Below are positions 16,644 through 25,112 of a stretch of DNA of 56,485 bases, piece by piece (within the stretch, counting starts at the first letter, position 1; the number at the start of each line of letters is the position of its first letter). The DNA is from Bacteroidota bacterium (lineage in GTDB: Bacteria; Bacteroidota; Rhodothermia; Rhodothermales; JABDKH01). The notes under the pieces are model-generated. The model did no database searches. It saw only the letters and a program-made list of their open reading frames with translations, and was not told where the DNA came from. Made by a program: the position numbers and the translations under genes. The stretch lies in the NCBI GenBank assembly GCA_020437385.1, contig JAGQWL010000109.1, forward strand, positions 1 to 56,485. Reading direction: 5' to 3'.

Positions 16644-19600
16644 TTAGTGCGCAACAAGTAACTGACGCGTGCTCCGCGAGCCGCCTGACTCAAGAACGAG
16701 TAGGTATACGCCGGACGGCCAGGCGCGGGTATCCCATGAGAGCCGGTGTTGCCCCGCGGCCAGGCTTTCGTTGATCAGAACCGACAACCTTCGTCCCACG
16801 ATATCGAAGGCCGAGACGGTCACAAATTCGTCGGACCGCGTGGTGAACCCCAGATTCAGATTGGTGTTTGCCGGGTTCGGATAAAGGAAGTCGAATCCCG
16901 AATTCTCTGCGCCTGGTCGTTCGACTTCCACGCCCGTCGGGAGGATCGACTCGATGTCGAGTACATCCAGCGTCAGTCCCGGGCCATTCTGATTGGCAGC
17001 AGGATCAACAAACCCACGCAGCGCCAGTACCGAGATCCCCGGCGCGAAATCAGCCGTCCATGTTCCGAGGGTTGAGCCCGCCGGGTCGCGGATTTCAACG
17101 GTGTGGGTGCCCGCGTCTACAGCAAGTGGTTGCTCCCCAGCGCCTCCGTAGACGACGGATTCCGAAACCACTTCTCCGTCGATCAGAATGTCGACAGCAG
17201 GGGAATCCGTTGAGCCATTCTGGAATACGATTCCTGTGGTCAGGGCACTGGCTTCGGGAGAGAGGCGAGGAAGCGAAACGACGCTCATCGTCAATTCTGT
17301 CGATCGACCATCGGGATTGGGGGCATAGGACGAGGGCGCGTCGAGCCCGGTCACAAACGCGATTGATCTACCCGTCAGCTCAAAAAACACACTGTCGACA
17401 GTCTGTACAAGGTTGCCATCCGCAAAGAAATCCAGCGAATATGGCACACCAGTCGGCGGATCGAAATCAACGGCAACCACACCGCCGTAGTCGAGATCCG
17501 AGAACAGATCGGATAGCGGGTACTTTGCGAGCCGTCCGCCACATGGTTCCGGCTGCGGACCGATCACTTCGACCGAACAGTTCCTGCAGGGAACGCTGGC
17601 ATTCAGCACGACGAGCCTTGGCGGCTGACTGTTTGTGGAGTACGACCACTTCGCGATGCCGCGGGTCGAGTCCGCCCCGGCAACGCGGAACGCACCGCCG
17701 ATATATCCCGTTTCGCCGTCCCGCGTGTCGCCACAGACCGGCAGTGTGGCAGTGTACACGGGCCCGTCCGTACCAGAACCAAAGGGTCTAAATTCTTCGC
17801 GTGCAATCGAACTCGGGAGATCGAACAACGGTTCATCATCGACGAGTAAGCCAATATTGTTCAGGCGCACTGGTATTCCATCACTACCCGTACCGAACTC
17901 GAACGCTCCGCCTACCACAAGCGCCACCTGCTGCAGGTAGCGCGAGACCGTCAGCCCGGGATGGACCGTCAGCGAATAGACGTCTCCATCCATACCGTTG
18001 TCAACAGCATTTTGTCCCAGGATCGACCATTCGTCTGTGTCGATGCGCCACTTGGCGACGTGGTTCGCGGGGAGATCGGAACCTGACGCCTGTTTTACGA
18101 CACTAAAAGCGCCGCCGGCGTACAGCACTCCACGGTTGTATAGCGTCGGTGACAGATCGGAGGGCCAGACCGGATGCCGAACGTACTGCAAGGCAAACAC
18201 GGTGCTGTCCGTTCCCTGCCCGGCGGCTCGCCAGATCTCTTCGCGGGCGCTGAACCATGCGACATTCTTCGAACCACTGACGGCCGTTCCATCGAGATTC
18301 ACAACACGGTCAAATCGACCGCCGACGAAGACATCGTGATCGTATGGCTTGCGTCCGTCCGGTGCGTTCGCCAGCCGGGCCGCGACATCAAGCGCATAAA
18401 CAACAGATTTCGAGAGGTCAATGTTGGTTCCAAGTCCGCTTCCGAGTCGTTCCCAGCGGTTGTCGGCTACGACCCATCTTGCGACTCCATACGTGTTGAT
18501 GGCGGTACCGTCGGCATTGTAGACCTGGGTGAATTCGCCACCTACGTACAGTACCTCGTCATCGCTGGCCGGACCGTCCCACCAGGCGAGTGCGCGAACG
18601 GGGCCGTTCACCCCCTGACCGAGACTGGCCCAGGAGCCAGACTGTCGGCTGAAGACAGCAACGTTTGAGACCGGTAGTGCCGTTCCGTCGGGCTGTCGCA
18701 CCTCGTCGAAGTCGCCGCCCACGAAAATGAGGGACGGAATCAAGTGTGGATCAGGATTGCTGGACTCAATGGCGTAGACCAATGCCGAGTCTGGTGACGT
18801 AATGCCGCCGGCGAGATTCGTCCAGGACTCGCCGTCGAAGAATGCTGCACGGCGGGCGGGCAATGGGCCGAGGGTGCGAAACCTGCCGCCGAAAAGAATC
18901 CCGTACGTGTCGCCTCCCGCGTTCGCGCTCGCGTGTACGACATCATCCACGAAGCGCGTCGTACTGTCGTCCATGGCGCGCCATGACGTGCCGTCCCACC
19001 GTGCGTTGTTGCTGGTCGGAAGGTATGGCGTTGGCGGACCGTCTAGACCATCGAACCGTCCGCCGATGTACAGCTCTTCCGCCGAAAACGACGTTGTGGC
19101 GATGGGCGCGATAAACGGCGAACGGACCGGATCTGCCAGACGCGCAAGCACTGACCATGCGGTATCCGCGGGCACGCGACGGTAGGCCGTGTTGTTGTCG
19201 GCCGCGTAGGCGGTTTCGTTTCCGGAGATTGCGACAGATCGAATCGACACATTGCCCATCACGCTGGTTGAATTCCGCGACCAGTCGGTGCCGTTCCATT
19301 CCAGTATGTTGCCGGATACTGTCCCGGAACCCGTTGCGGCCTCTACGTTAATTCCGCTGGCGAGGACGTTTGACGGCGAGTGTATTGCTATGGAGAACGG
19401 AAGGGTGTTCAGCCCGCCGCCGATGTCGTTCCATGTTGCGCCATCCCAGAGAGCAATACCGTTGCGCGAGACGCCGGACGACGCGGGCGTATCAAATGAC
19501 TCGATCGGATTCCCCGTAACGACAATCTCGCCTGTGGGGCTTATCGCCATGCGCGTGACGACGGGGAAGCCGAATCCGCCGATCCCACCGCCGACCGGAT

Positions 19601-20231
19601 ACCACGTACCGCCATCAAAACATCCGATATTCCGAAGAGCGACCTGGCCACCGGATCTTCCGGTTCCCGTGGCAAAACTACCGGCCACACAGATGTCGCC
19701 GCTGGGAAGCTCACCGACAGCCTCGGCAGGCCCATCAAGTCCGCCACCAAGATCGTCCCAGGATTGTGCTGCGTCATTCCATCTGGCGATCGCCGAAACC
19801 GGGACGGACACCCCGCTCGGGTTGACCGCTTCAACGAAATTGCCGGCGACATAAATGTCACCGTCTGCTTTCGCGACGACGCCGCGAACACCCGAAATCT
19901 GGAAAGCGATGGTGCCGCCGATAAGCGTCCAGTCACCCGCAGTTGTGTCGTACCGGGCAAGAACCACGAAGCCGGCGCTGGAGGTCAGGCTTGGAACCAC
20001 GTTGAACGCGACGGTGATGCGCCCTAACTCATCGATAGCGGCAGCAGTTGGGATCTGCGAACCGGCGAAGCTCCGCGTTCCGGGAACGGGCACCCAGTGT
20101 GAGTCATCTCTTGGCGGAGTGCTCTGTGCGGTTGCGGGTGACGGCAGGAATACGCTGATCGTGACCAGCAGTGTCACGGCACAGCGGCCGGCACTTCCGC
20201 GACAAGGCGATGGTATAGGGTTCCGAGTCAT
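16644..20231 (-). CDS. Large secreted beta-propeller-repeat protein with T9SS sorting domain
   Basis: A 1195-residue exported protein. A signal peptide (ending SPATAQ) is followed by many repeats of about 50-70 residues, each carrying a W-D/N-G-x-x-W strand and a V-G-G-x-F-D/E strand (for example IALWDGATWNDIGGGL, LYVGGEFTQV, VFVGGRFDRV), a kelch/propeller-like pattern. Near the C-terminus a DUF4397-like segment (ILIDGEVVSESVVYGG, VDAGTHTVEIRD) is followed by a T9SS type A tail (FLYPNPANTNLNLGF to GVYLLVLESGG). Probably surface-displayed. No catalytic motif is seen; adhesion or ligand binding is a guess. Start ATG 20231 gives a clean signal peptide. Confidence 0.88.
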   Translation of the reverse strand: MTRNPIPSPCRGSAGRCAVTLLVTISVFLPSPATAQSTPPRDDSHWVPVPGTRSFAGSQIPTAAAIDELGRITVAFNVVPSLTSSAGFVVLARYDTTAGDWTLIGGTIAFQISGVRGVVAKADGDIYVAGNFVEAVNPSGVSVPVSAIARWNDAAQSWDDLGGGLDGPAEAVGELPSGDICVAGSFATGTGRSGGQVALRNIGCFDGGTWYPVGGGIGGFGFPVVTRMAISPTGEIVVTGNPIESFDTPASSGVSRNGIALWDGATWNDIGGGLNTLPFSIAIHSPSNVLASGINVEAATGSGTVSGNILEWNGTDWSRNSTSVMGNVSIRSVAISGNETAYAADNNTAYRRVPADTAWSVLARLADPVRSPFIAPIATTSFSAEELYIGGRFDGLDGPPTPYLPTSNNARWDGTSWRAMDDSTTRFVDDVVHASANAGGDTYGILFGGRFRTLGPLPARRAAFFDGESWTNLAGGITSPDSALVYAIESSNPDPHLIPSLIFVGGDFDEVRQPDGTALPVSNVAVFSRQSGSWASLGQGVNGPVRALAWWDGPASDDEVLYVGGEFTQVYNADGTAINTYGVARWVVADNRWERLGSGLGTNIDLSKSVVYALDVAARLANAPDGRKPYDHDVFVGGRFDRVVNLDGTAVSGSKNVAWFSAREEIWRAAGQGTDSTVFALQYVRHPVWPSDLSPTLYNRGVLYAGGAFSVVKQASGSDLPANHVAKWRIDTDEWSILGQNAVDNGMDGDVYSLTVHPGLTVSRYLQQVALVVGGAFEFGTGSDGIPVRLNNIGLLVDDEPLFDLPSSIAREEFRPFGSGTDGPVYTATLPVCGDTRDGETGYIGGAFRVAGADSTRGIAKWSYSTNSQPPRLVVLNASVPCRNCSVEVIGPQPEPCGGRLAKYPLSDLFSDLDYGGVVAVDFDPPTGVPYSLDFFADGNLVQTVDSVFFELTGRSIAFVTGLDAPSSYAPNPDGRSTELTMSVVSLPRLSPEASALTTGIVFQNGSTDSPAVDILIDGEVVSESVVYGGAGEQPLAVDAGTHTVEIRDPAGSTLGTWTADFAPGISVLALRGFVDPAANQNGPGLTLDVLDIESILPTGVEVERPGAENSGFDFLYPNPANTNLNLGFTTRSDEFVTVSAFDIVGRRLSVLINESLAAGQHRLSWDTRAWPSGVYLLVLESGGSRSTRQLLVAH

Positions 20232-20306
20232 GGATGAGTCCTGATTTTGGCAACAGTCTCACCCTTCTAGGCCGGAATCCGCTGATCAGAGGCTCATGTT
20301 GTCCGT

Positions 20307-21662
20307 TCAGTTCCAGTAGCTGACGGCAACAACACTTTCGTTTCCGTCTCGCCCCACCGACGCAACGCCAAACAGGTAGTTGTCCACAACCAGGTTCTCG
20401 AACACGAACGAGGTTTCCTTTCCGACAAAACGCGAATGTTGCCACTGCGGCGCTGTCGTATCGCGCCAGTAGACACGGTATCCGGCAAGGTTTCTGTCGG
20501 CAACAGCACTCCATTCCAGTTTCGCGCTCGCCTGGACTGCGCCGCCGAGTCGGACGGTGTCCGGCGCAGCCGGTGCCCAGGCAAGGCTGGCCAGCGTGAT
20601 CGCGTTGACCGCCGTCAATTTCGCCGCGTAATCAAAATTGACGCCTTCGATCACATCACCGTATGCGATACCGTTTTCAGATCGGATGTTCTGATGTTGA
20701 CGAACGTAATTCTCGTGCGTCTCCATGATCCGCACGCCCGCAAACCCGGCGTCGTTGAACGGTCGATGATGTCCGCCGCGCCCAAATCTGTCGAGGCGAT
20801 AAACCATCATCGCAGTCAGGTTGGTGAAGTATTTGTTTGTGAGCCGATGAACGTATCGCGCGATCTGGCGCGAAGGCCCGTCGACCTCGCCGCCGAAAAC
20901 ACGCATGCGCCGCAGGTCCGCATCGGTAGCGCCCGCCGGTATGGCCTCAGACAACACCCGAAACGTCGTGTTGTCGATCACACCGTCTACACCTTCGATA
21001 TTGCCAATCATGTCATTGTTCAGAACGGCCGTTATCTCCCACCCTTCGTCCTTTGCCAGCGCCGCCAGGTGCTGTCCGCCGAAGAGGCCCTGCTCCTCGC
21101 CCGAAAGTCCGGCATACACGATCGTTGACGGGAACGTGTACTGTGTGAGCAGGCGGGCTGCCTCCAGCGTCCCGGCGAGGCCCGACGCGTTGTCGTTGGC
21201 CCCGGGCGCGTCGCCCGTTCCATCCATCGCATCACTGTTGCGCGAATCGATGTCGCCTGACATGATTACATAGCGATTCGGGAACGTTGAGCCGCGCTGG
21301 ATTGCAATCACGGACACGATCCATGTGTCCGACGGAATCCGTCGATTACCCTCGGATGCGACGAGGGTCCGTACATACCGAACATCCAGACATCCACCAC
21401 ACGCCTCCGAGATCCGGCTGAACTCATCGAATGCCCAGCGACGCGCAGCGCCTATGCCCCGGCTTGTCGACACGGTGTCGGAGAGCGTCGACCGCGTTCC
21501 GAACCCGGCAAGTGTGCGGATGTCGTTCTCTATACGCGTTGCGCTCGACGACGCAATAATCTCGAACAACCGGGAATCCTGATCCGGTGGAAGTTCTTGT
21601 CCGAGCGCCGATGGGGAGAGCGTGGCAAGTGTCAGGAGGGCAACCAGGGGTAGCGTTCGCAT
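20307..21662 (-). CDS. M28-family zinc peptidase with fibronectin-like C-terminus
   Basis: A 451-residue secreted peptidase: signal peptide (ending SALGQ), M28 catalytic domain (about 50-330) and an fn3-like tail (about 350-450). Metal-site blocks are PGANDNASG (Asp), SGEEQGLFGG (Glu), LNNDMIGN (Asp) and ETHENYVRQHQ (His). The position normally occupied by the first ligand His (GHxDS) reads GDIDSR here; Asp may serve instead and may be a subfamily trait. CGGC about 50 residues before it could form a disulfide. The chosen ATG starts the signal peptide; upstream in-frame starts add 48 residues without one. Confidence 0.9.
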   Translation of the reverse strand: MRTLPLVALLTLATLSPSALGQELPPDQDSRLFEIIASSSATRIENDIRTLAGFGTRSTLSDTVSTSRGIGAARRWAFDEFSRISEACGGCLDVRYVRTLVASEGNRRIPSDTWIVSVIAIQRGSTFPNRYVIMSGDIDSRNSDAMDGTGDAPGANDNASGLAGTLEAARLLTQYTFPSTIVYAGLSGEEQGLFGGQHLAALAKDEGWEITAVLNNDMIGNIEGVDGVIDNTTFRVLSEAIPAGATDADLRRMRVFGGEVDGPSRQIARYVHRLTNKYFTNLTAMMVYRLDRFGRGGHHRPFNDAGFAGVRIMETHENYVRQHQNIRSENGIAYGDVIEGVNFDYAAKLTAVNAITLASLAWAPAAPDTVRLGGAVQASAKLEWSAVADRNLAGYRVYWRDTTAPQWQHSRFVGKETSFVFENLVVDNYLFGVASVGRDGNESVVAVSYWN

Positions 21663-21917
21663 CGTCTTCGGGATTGCTGGGGACGTTGAGGTGTCGACAA
21701 CCGACATCCATTTGCTGGAAGGTAAGATCTCGCCCCAAGTCGGGCTTTGGTCATCCGTAGGAACGCAAAACCACGCTTGAGTTGGCCAGAACGGGTCGAT
21801 TCGCACATCTGCTGGTCAAAATACCACTCGTTGGGCTCGCAGTGCGAGCAGGTGCCTTGGACTTGCTGATCGGATATGTATATGTTTGAGCGCCTCCCAC
21901 ACACCGAATCCCTCGTC

Positions 21918-24800
21918 ATGAAGAAGACTCAGCTGGTGACTGCCGTTGCGGCGGTCGTTGTTGTCGCCCTGTTCGGCGCGATCCCTGAAACAAGCAGCGC
22001 GCAGACCACCGGCAGCCCAAAGGTCGATCGCGAATACACCCTTATTGCTTCGATACTTGGTTATCGCGGAAAGGGCGGTGCCATTGAGGGCATCCGCAAT
22101 CCGCTGCTTCAGGCAAAAAAAGGGGAGCGTGTACGGATAACCATTATCAATGGCGAGACGCTCACACACGACATCACGATGGAGAAAGCCGGCGTCAAGA
22201 GCGAAACGCTGAACGACGAGGGCTCGTCGACCTCGATCACATTCGTTGCCGAGCAGTCCGATACCTACTACTGCTCGATTCCCGGTCATCGGGCGGCGGG
22301 AATGGAAGGGCGCTTCCAACTCATGGAAGAGCAGGGTGCGGTGGTTGCCGGAAGGGCAGTGGTGGAGGAGGCGAAGGCGGTCAACCTTGGTTTCGAGGAC
22401 GGAACCTTCAATGACTGGACGGCAACCGGAGACGCGTTCGGCTCGAAGCCAATTGAGGGCGATGCCGTGTTTGCGCGGACTGCCGAGACGCGAAGCCAGC
22501 ATGATGGAATTTTCTGGGCGAGCAGTGCCGAGGCAGCGGGTCATCAGGCGCGCGGAACGCTTACGTCAAAACCGTTCCGCGTCGCGGAGCCCTATGCGAG
22601 CTTCCTGGTTGCCGGCGGTGCGCTCAAGGACACGCGCGTCGAAATCGTCCGCGCCGGTACGAACGACACGTTCTTCGAAATATCGGGCTACAACGGTGCC
22701 GCACTGCGTCCAGTCGTCGTCGATCTCCGCCAGATCCAGGGTCAGCAGATCTACGTTCGGCTCGTCGATAACGAGACCGGTGTCTCCGAAATCCCGTATA
22801 TCCGCGACAACACGAATGCCTACATCGCGTTCGACGACTTCCGGTTTTATCCCGAACGACCTACGTTCGTCAATGAACTTCACCCCGACGACGTCGTCAT
22901 CCTGCCGCCTATCGATCCGGTTATCAATATCAACGGACTCTCCGGAAAGGATGCCGTTGCTGCGATGGAGGTGCCGGACGGATTCAAGGTGACGCTGGCC
23001 GCAGCCGAGCCGGACGTCGTTCGCCCGATCACGTTCACGTTTGATGATCGCGGGCGACTCTGGGTTGTCGAGGCGCACACGTATCCAGTGCCCGCGCCCG
23101 AAGGTGAAGGCGAGGATCGGATTCTGATCTTCGAGGATACGGACGGCGATGGCACACTCGACAGTCGAAAGGTCTTCATCGAAGGGCTCAATCTTGTAAG
23201 TGGAATGGAGGTCGGTTTCGGCGGCGTGTGGGTCGGCGCAGCGCCGAAGTTTCTCTTCATCCCGATCAAGCCCGGGACGGACGAGCCGGCGGGTCCGCCG
23301 CAGGTGTTGCTCGACGGATGGGGCACGCAGGACACGCACGAAACACTGAACAGCTTCCGATGGGGACCCGACGGCTGGCTCTACGGCGCACACGGTGTCT
23401 TCACCCACTCACTGGTCGGCAAGCCGGGCACTCCAGACGACGAACGGATTCCGTTCAACGCAGGTGTGTGGCGGTATCATCCGACGAAACACATCTTCGA
23501 GGCATTTGCTCAAGGCAGTAGTAACCCGTGGGGGCTGGACTTCAATGACTACGGCCACGGCTTCATCACCGCTTGTGTTATTCCGCACCTGTACAACGTG
23601 ATTCAGGGTGCTCGATATCAGCGGCAGGGAGGCCAGCATTTCAACCCGTACACCTACGACGACATCAAGACCCACGCGGATCACGTGCACTGGGTCGGGG
23701 ATCGCGGTCCGCATGCCGGGAATCATCGATCCGGTGCGGCCGGAGGCGGACATGCACACGTCGGCGCGATGGTTTACCTGGGCGGGTCCTGGCCCGAACA
23801 GTATCGAAACCAGATCTTCACGACGAACATCCACGGGTTCCGCACGAACATGGATATTCTGGAACGCGATGGATCGGGTTATGTCGGGCATCACGGAGAC
23901 GACTTCCTGTTTGCCAATGACTCGTGGTCCCAGCAGCTTAACAACAAGTACGGGCCGGACGGTTCCGTGTTTGTGATAGACTGGTACGACAAGAACCAGT
24001 GCCACAGCCCGAACCCGGATGTCCATGACAAGACACTCGGGCGGATTTTCAAGATCACGTACAAAGACGACAAGTGGGTGCAGGTTGATCTTCAGGCGAT
24101 GTCCAGTACTGAGCTGGTGAAGCTGCAACTCCACGAGAACGACTGGTACGTCAGGCATTCGCGCCGCATCCTCATGGAGCGCGGATCGGATCCGAAGGTG
24201 CACAAAGCGCTGAAGAAGATCCTGAACGAGAATCCGGATGTTACTCGAAGGCTTCGCGCGTTATGGGCCTTGCAGGTGACTGACGGTCTCGACGACGCGG
24301 AGTTGGTGAAGTTGCTGGGCGACAGGGACGAATACATGCGGAGCTGGGCGATTCAATTCCTGGCAGAGGACAAGGCCGTACCCGAAGCGGCCCGGGTTCG
24401 TTTTGCCGAGCTATCGCGGACGGATCCGTCGCAGATGGTTCGCCTCTACCTGACCAGTGCCTTGCAGCGGATGCCGGAGAACGAGCGGTGGGAGGTGGTC
24501 GAAGGATTGTATTCTCACACAGAAGACGCCAATGATCACAACCTGCCGCTGATGGACTGGTACGCAGCGGAGCCGCTCGTCCCGCTGGACATGGACCGTG
24601 CGCTGGGGCTTGCACTGAAGACCGAGATTCCGAACATCCTGCCGTTCACGATTCGGCGGATGACCGCGACGGGGGGGACAGAGGCGCTGCGCGTTCTCGC
24701 TCGAGCACTCGAGACGGAGACGGATCCGGCGAAACAGGCCGAGCTGGTTAAGGGACTGAATCTGCTGATTCCGACGGACGAGCCAGTAGGGAGTGAGTAG
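21918..24800 (+). CDS. Cupredoxin-PVC-type dehydrogenase fusion with HEAT-like repeats
   Basis: A 960-residue secreted protein. After the signal peptide (ending SSAQ) comes a cupredoxin domain with copper ligands LTHDITM, YYCSIPGH and GMEG, then a beta-sandwich linker (about 150-330). Next is a putative membrane-bound dehydrogenase propeller of the TIGR02604 type (from VPDGFKVTLAAAEPDV to LGRIFKITYKDD), then alpha-helical HEAT-like repeats (RRLRALWALQV, MRSWAIQFLAED). I would expect more HEAT repeats and often a CxxCH haem domain afterwards; here the protein ends at a run of 8-bp tandem repeats, so it may be 3'-truncated. An electron-transfer role in the periplasm is likely, but the substrate is unknown. 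Confidence 0.88.
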   Translation: MKKTQLVTAVAAVVVVALFGAIPETSSAQTTGSPKVDREYTLIASILGYRGKGGAIEGIRNPLLQAKKGERVRITIINGETLTHDITMEKAGVKSETLNDEGSSTSITFVAEQSDTYYCSIPGHRAAGMEGRFQLMEEQGAVVAGRAVVEEAKAVNLGFEDGTFNDWTATGDAFGSKPIEGDAVFARTAETRSQHDGIFWASSAEAAGHQARGTLTSKPFRVAEPYASFLVAGGALKDTRVEIVRAGTNDTFFEISGYNGAALRPVVVDLRQIQGQQIYVRLVDNETGVSEIPYIRDNTNAYIAFDDFRFYPERPTFVNELHPDDVVILPPIDPVININGLSGKDAVAAMEVPDGFKVTLAAAEPDVVRPITFTFDDRGRLWVVEAHTYPVPAPEGEGEDRILIFEDTDGDGTLDSRKVFIEGLNLVSGMEVGFGGVWVGAAPKFLFIPIKPGTDEPAGPPQVLLDGWGTQDTHETLNSFRWGPDGWLYGAHGVFTHSLVGKPGTPDDERIPFNAGVWRYHPTKHIFEAFAQGSSNPWGLDFNDYGHGFITACVIPHLYNVIQGARYQRQGGQHFNPYTYDDIKTHADHVHWVGDRGPHAGNHRSGAAGGGHAHVGAMVYLGGSWPEQYRNQIFTTNIHGFRTNMDILERDGSGYVGHHGDDFLFANDSWSQQLNNKYGPDGSVFVIDWYDKNQCHSPNPDVHDKTLGRIFKITYKDDKWVQVDLQAMSSTELVKLQLHENDWYVRHSRRILMERGSDPKVHKALKKILNENPDVTRRLRALWALQVTDGLDDAELVKLLGDRDEYMRSWAIQFLAEDKAVPEAARVRFAELSRTDPSQMVRLYLTSALQRMPENERWEVVEGLYSHTEDANDHNLPLMDWYAAEPLVPLDMDRALGLALKTEIPNILPFTIRRMTATGGTEALRVLARALETETDPAKQAELVKGLNLLIPTDEPVGSE

Positions 24801-24822
24801 TCGCGCCGTCTTCTGGGAGAAT

Positions 24823-24886
24823 GAATGGGTGAATGGGTGAATGGGAGAATGAGGGAATGATGGAATGATGGAATGATGGAATGATG
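24823..24886. repeat. 8-bp tandem repeat, eight units
   Basis: Units in order: GAATGGGT twice, GAATGGGA, GAATGAGG, then GAATGATG four times, with no interruptions. It begins 22 bases after the stop of the cupredoxin-dehydrogenase gene. The graded change along the array looks like slippage of a drifting minisatellite. Confidence 0.9.
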
Positions 24887-25007
24887 GAAGCTCGCATGGC
24901 GAGCCGCAATACCGTGCCGCCGCGGTTTCCTCGATGCACAACACACGCGGGTCTTAAGTCGCCGAGGTTATTGTTGTGCTTCGATGGCGCGTCCGGAGCT
25001 CGGGTTG

Positions 25008-25046
25008 CCCGCGGCGAGACGGCGCAGACCCCGCGGCGAGACGGCG
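25008..25046. repeat. 17-bp direct repeat, two copies
   Basis: CCCGCGGCGAGACGGCG occurs exactly at 25008-25024 and 25030-25046, separated by five bases (period 22). It lies in the same noncoding stretch as the 8-bp array. Confidence 0.85.
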
Positions 25047-25112
25047 AATCGCCATTCTGATCACTGGTCACTGATGACTGCTCACTTCGCGAGCGAAGCG
25101 AGCGTCCCCCAT

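Larger units (their letters stand above)
24801..25112. other. Repeat-rich intergenic stretch
   Basis: This 312-base region separates the convergent cupredoxin-dehydrogenase and serine hydrolase genes. It holds an 8-bp tandem array (24823-24886), a 17-bp direct repeat (25008-25046), a TGATCACTGGTCACTGATGAC stretch of short TCACTG units near 25058, and a small hairpin CTTCG-CGAG-CGAAG at 25085-25098. Apparent reading frames here consist of repeat-encoded peptides and are not genes. Confidence 0.7.

Noticed and set aside
24411-24946. Minus-strand frames with repeated HHSIIPSF peptides
   Set aside because: They are translations of the 8-bp minisatellite continued into the antisense of the dehydrogenase gene; no start site or family support.
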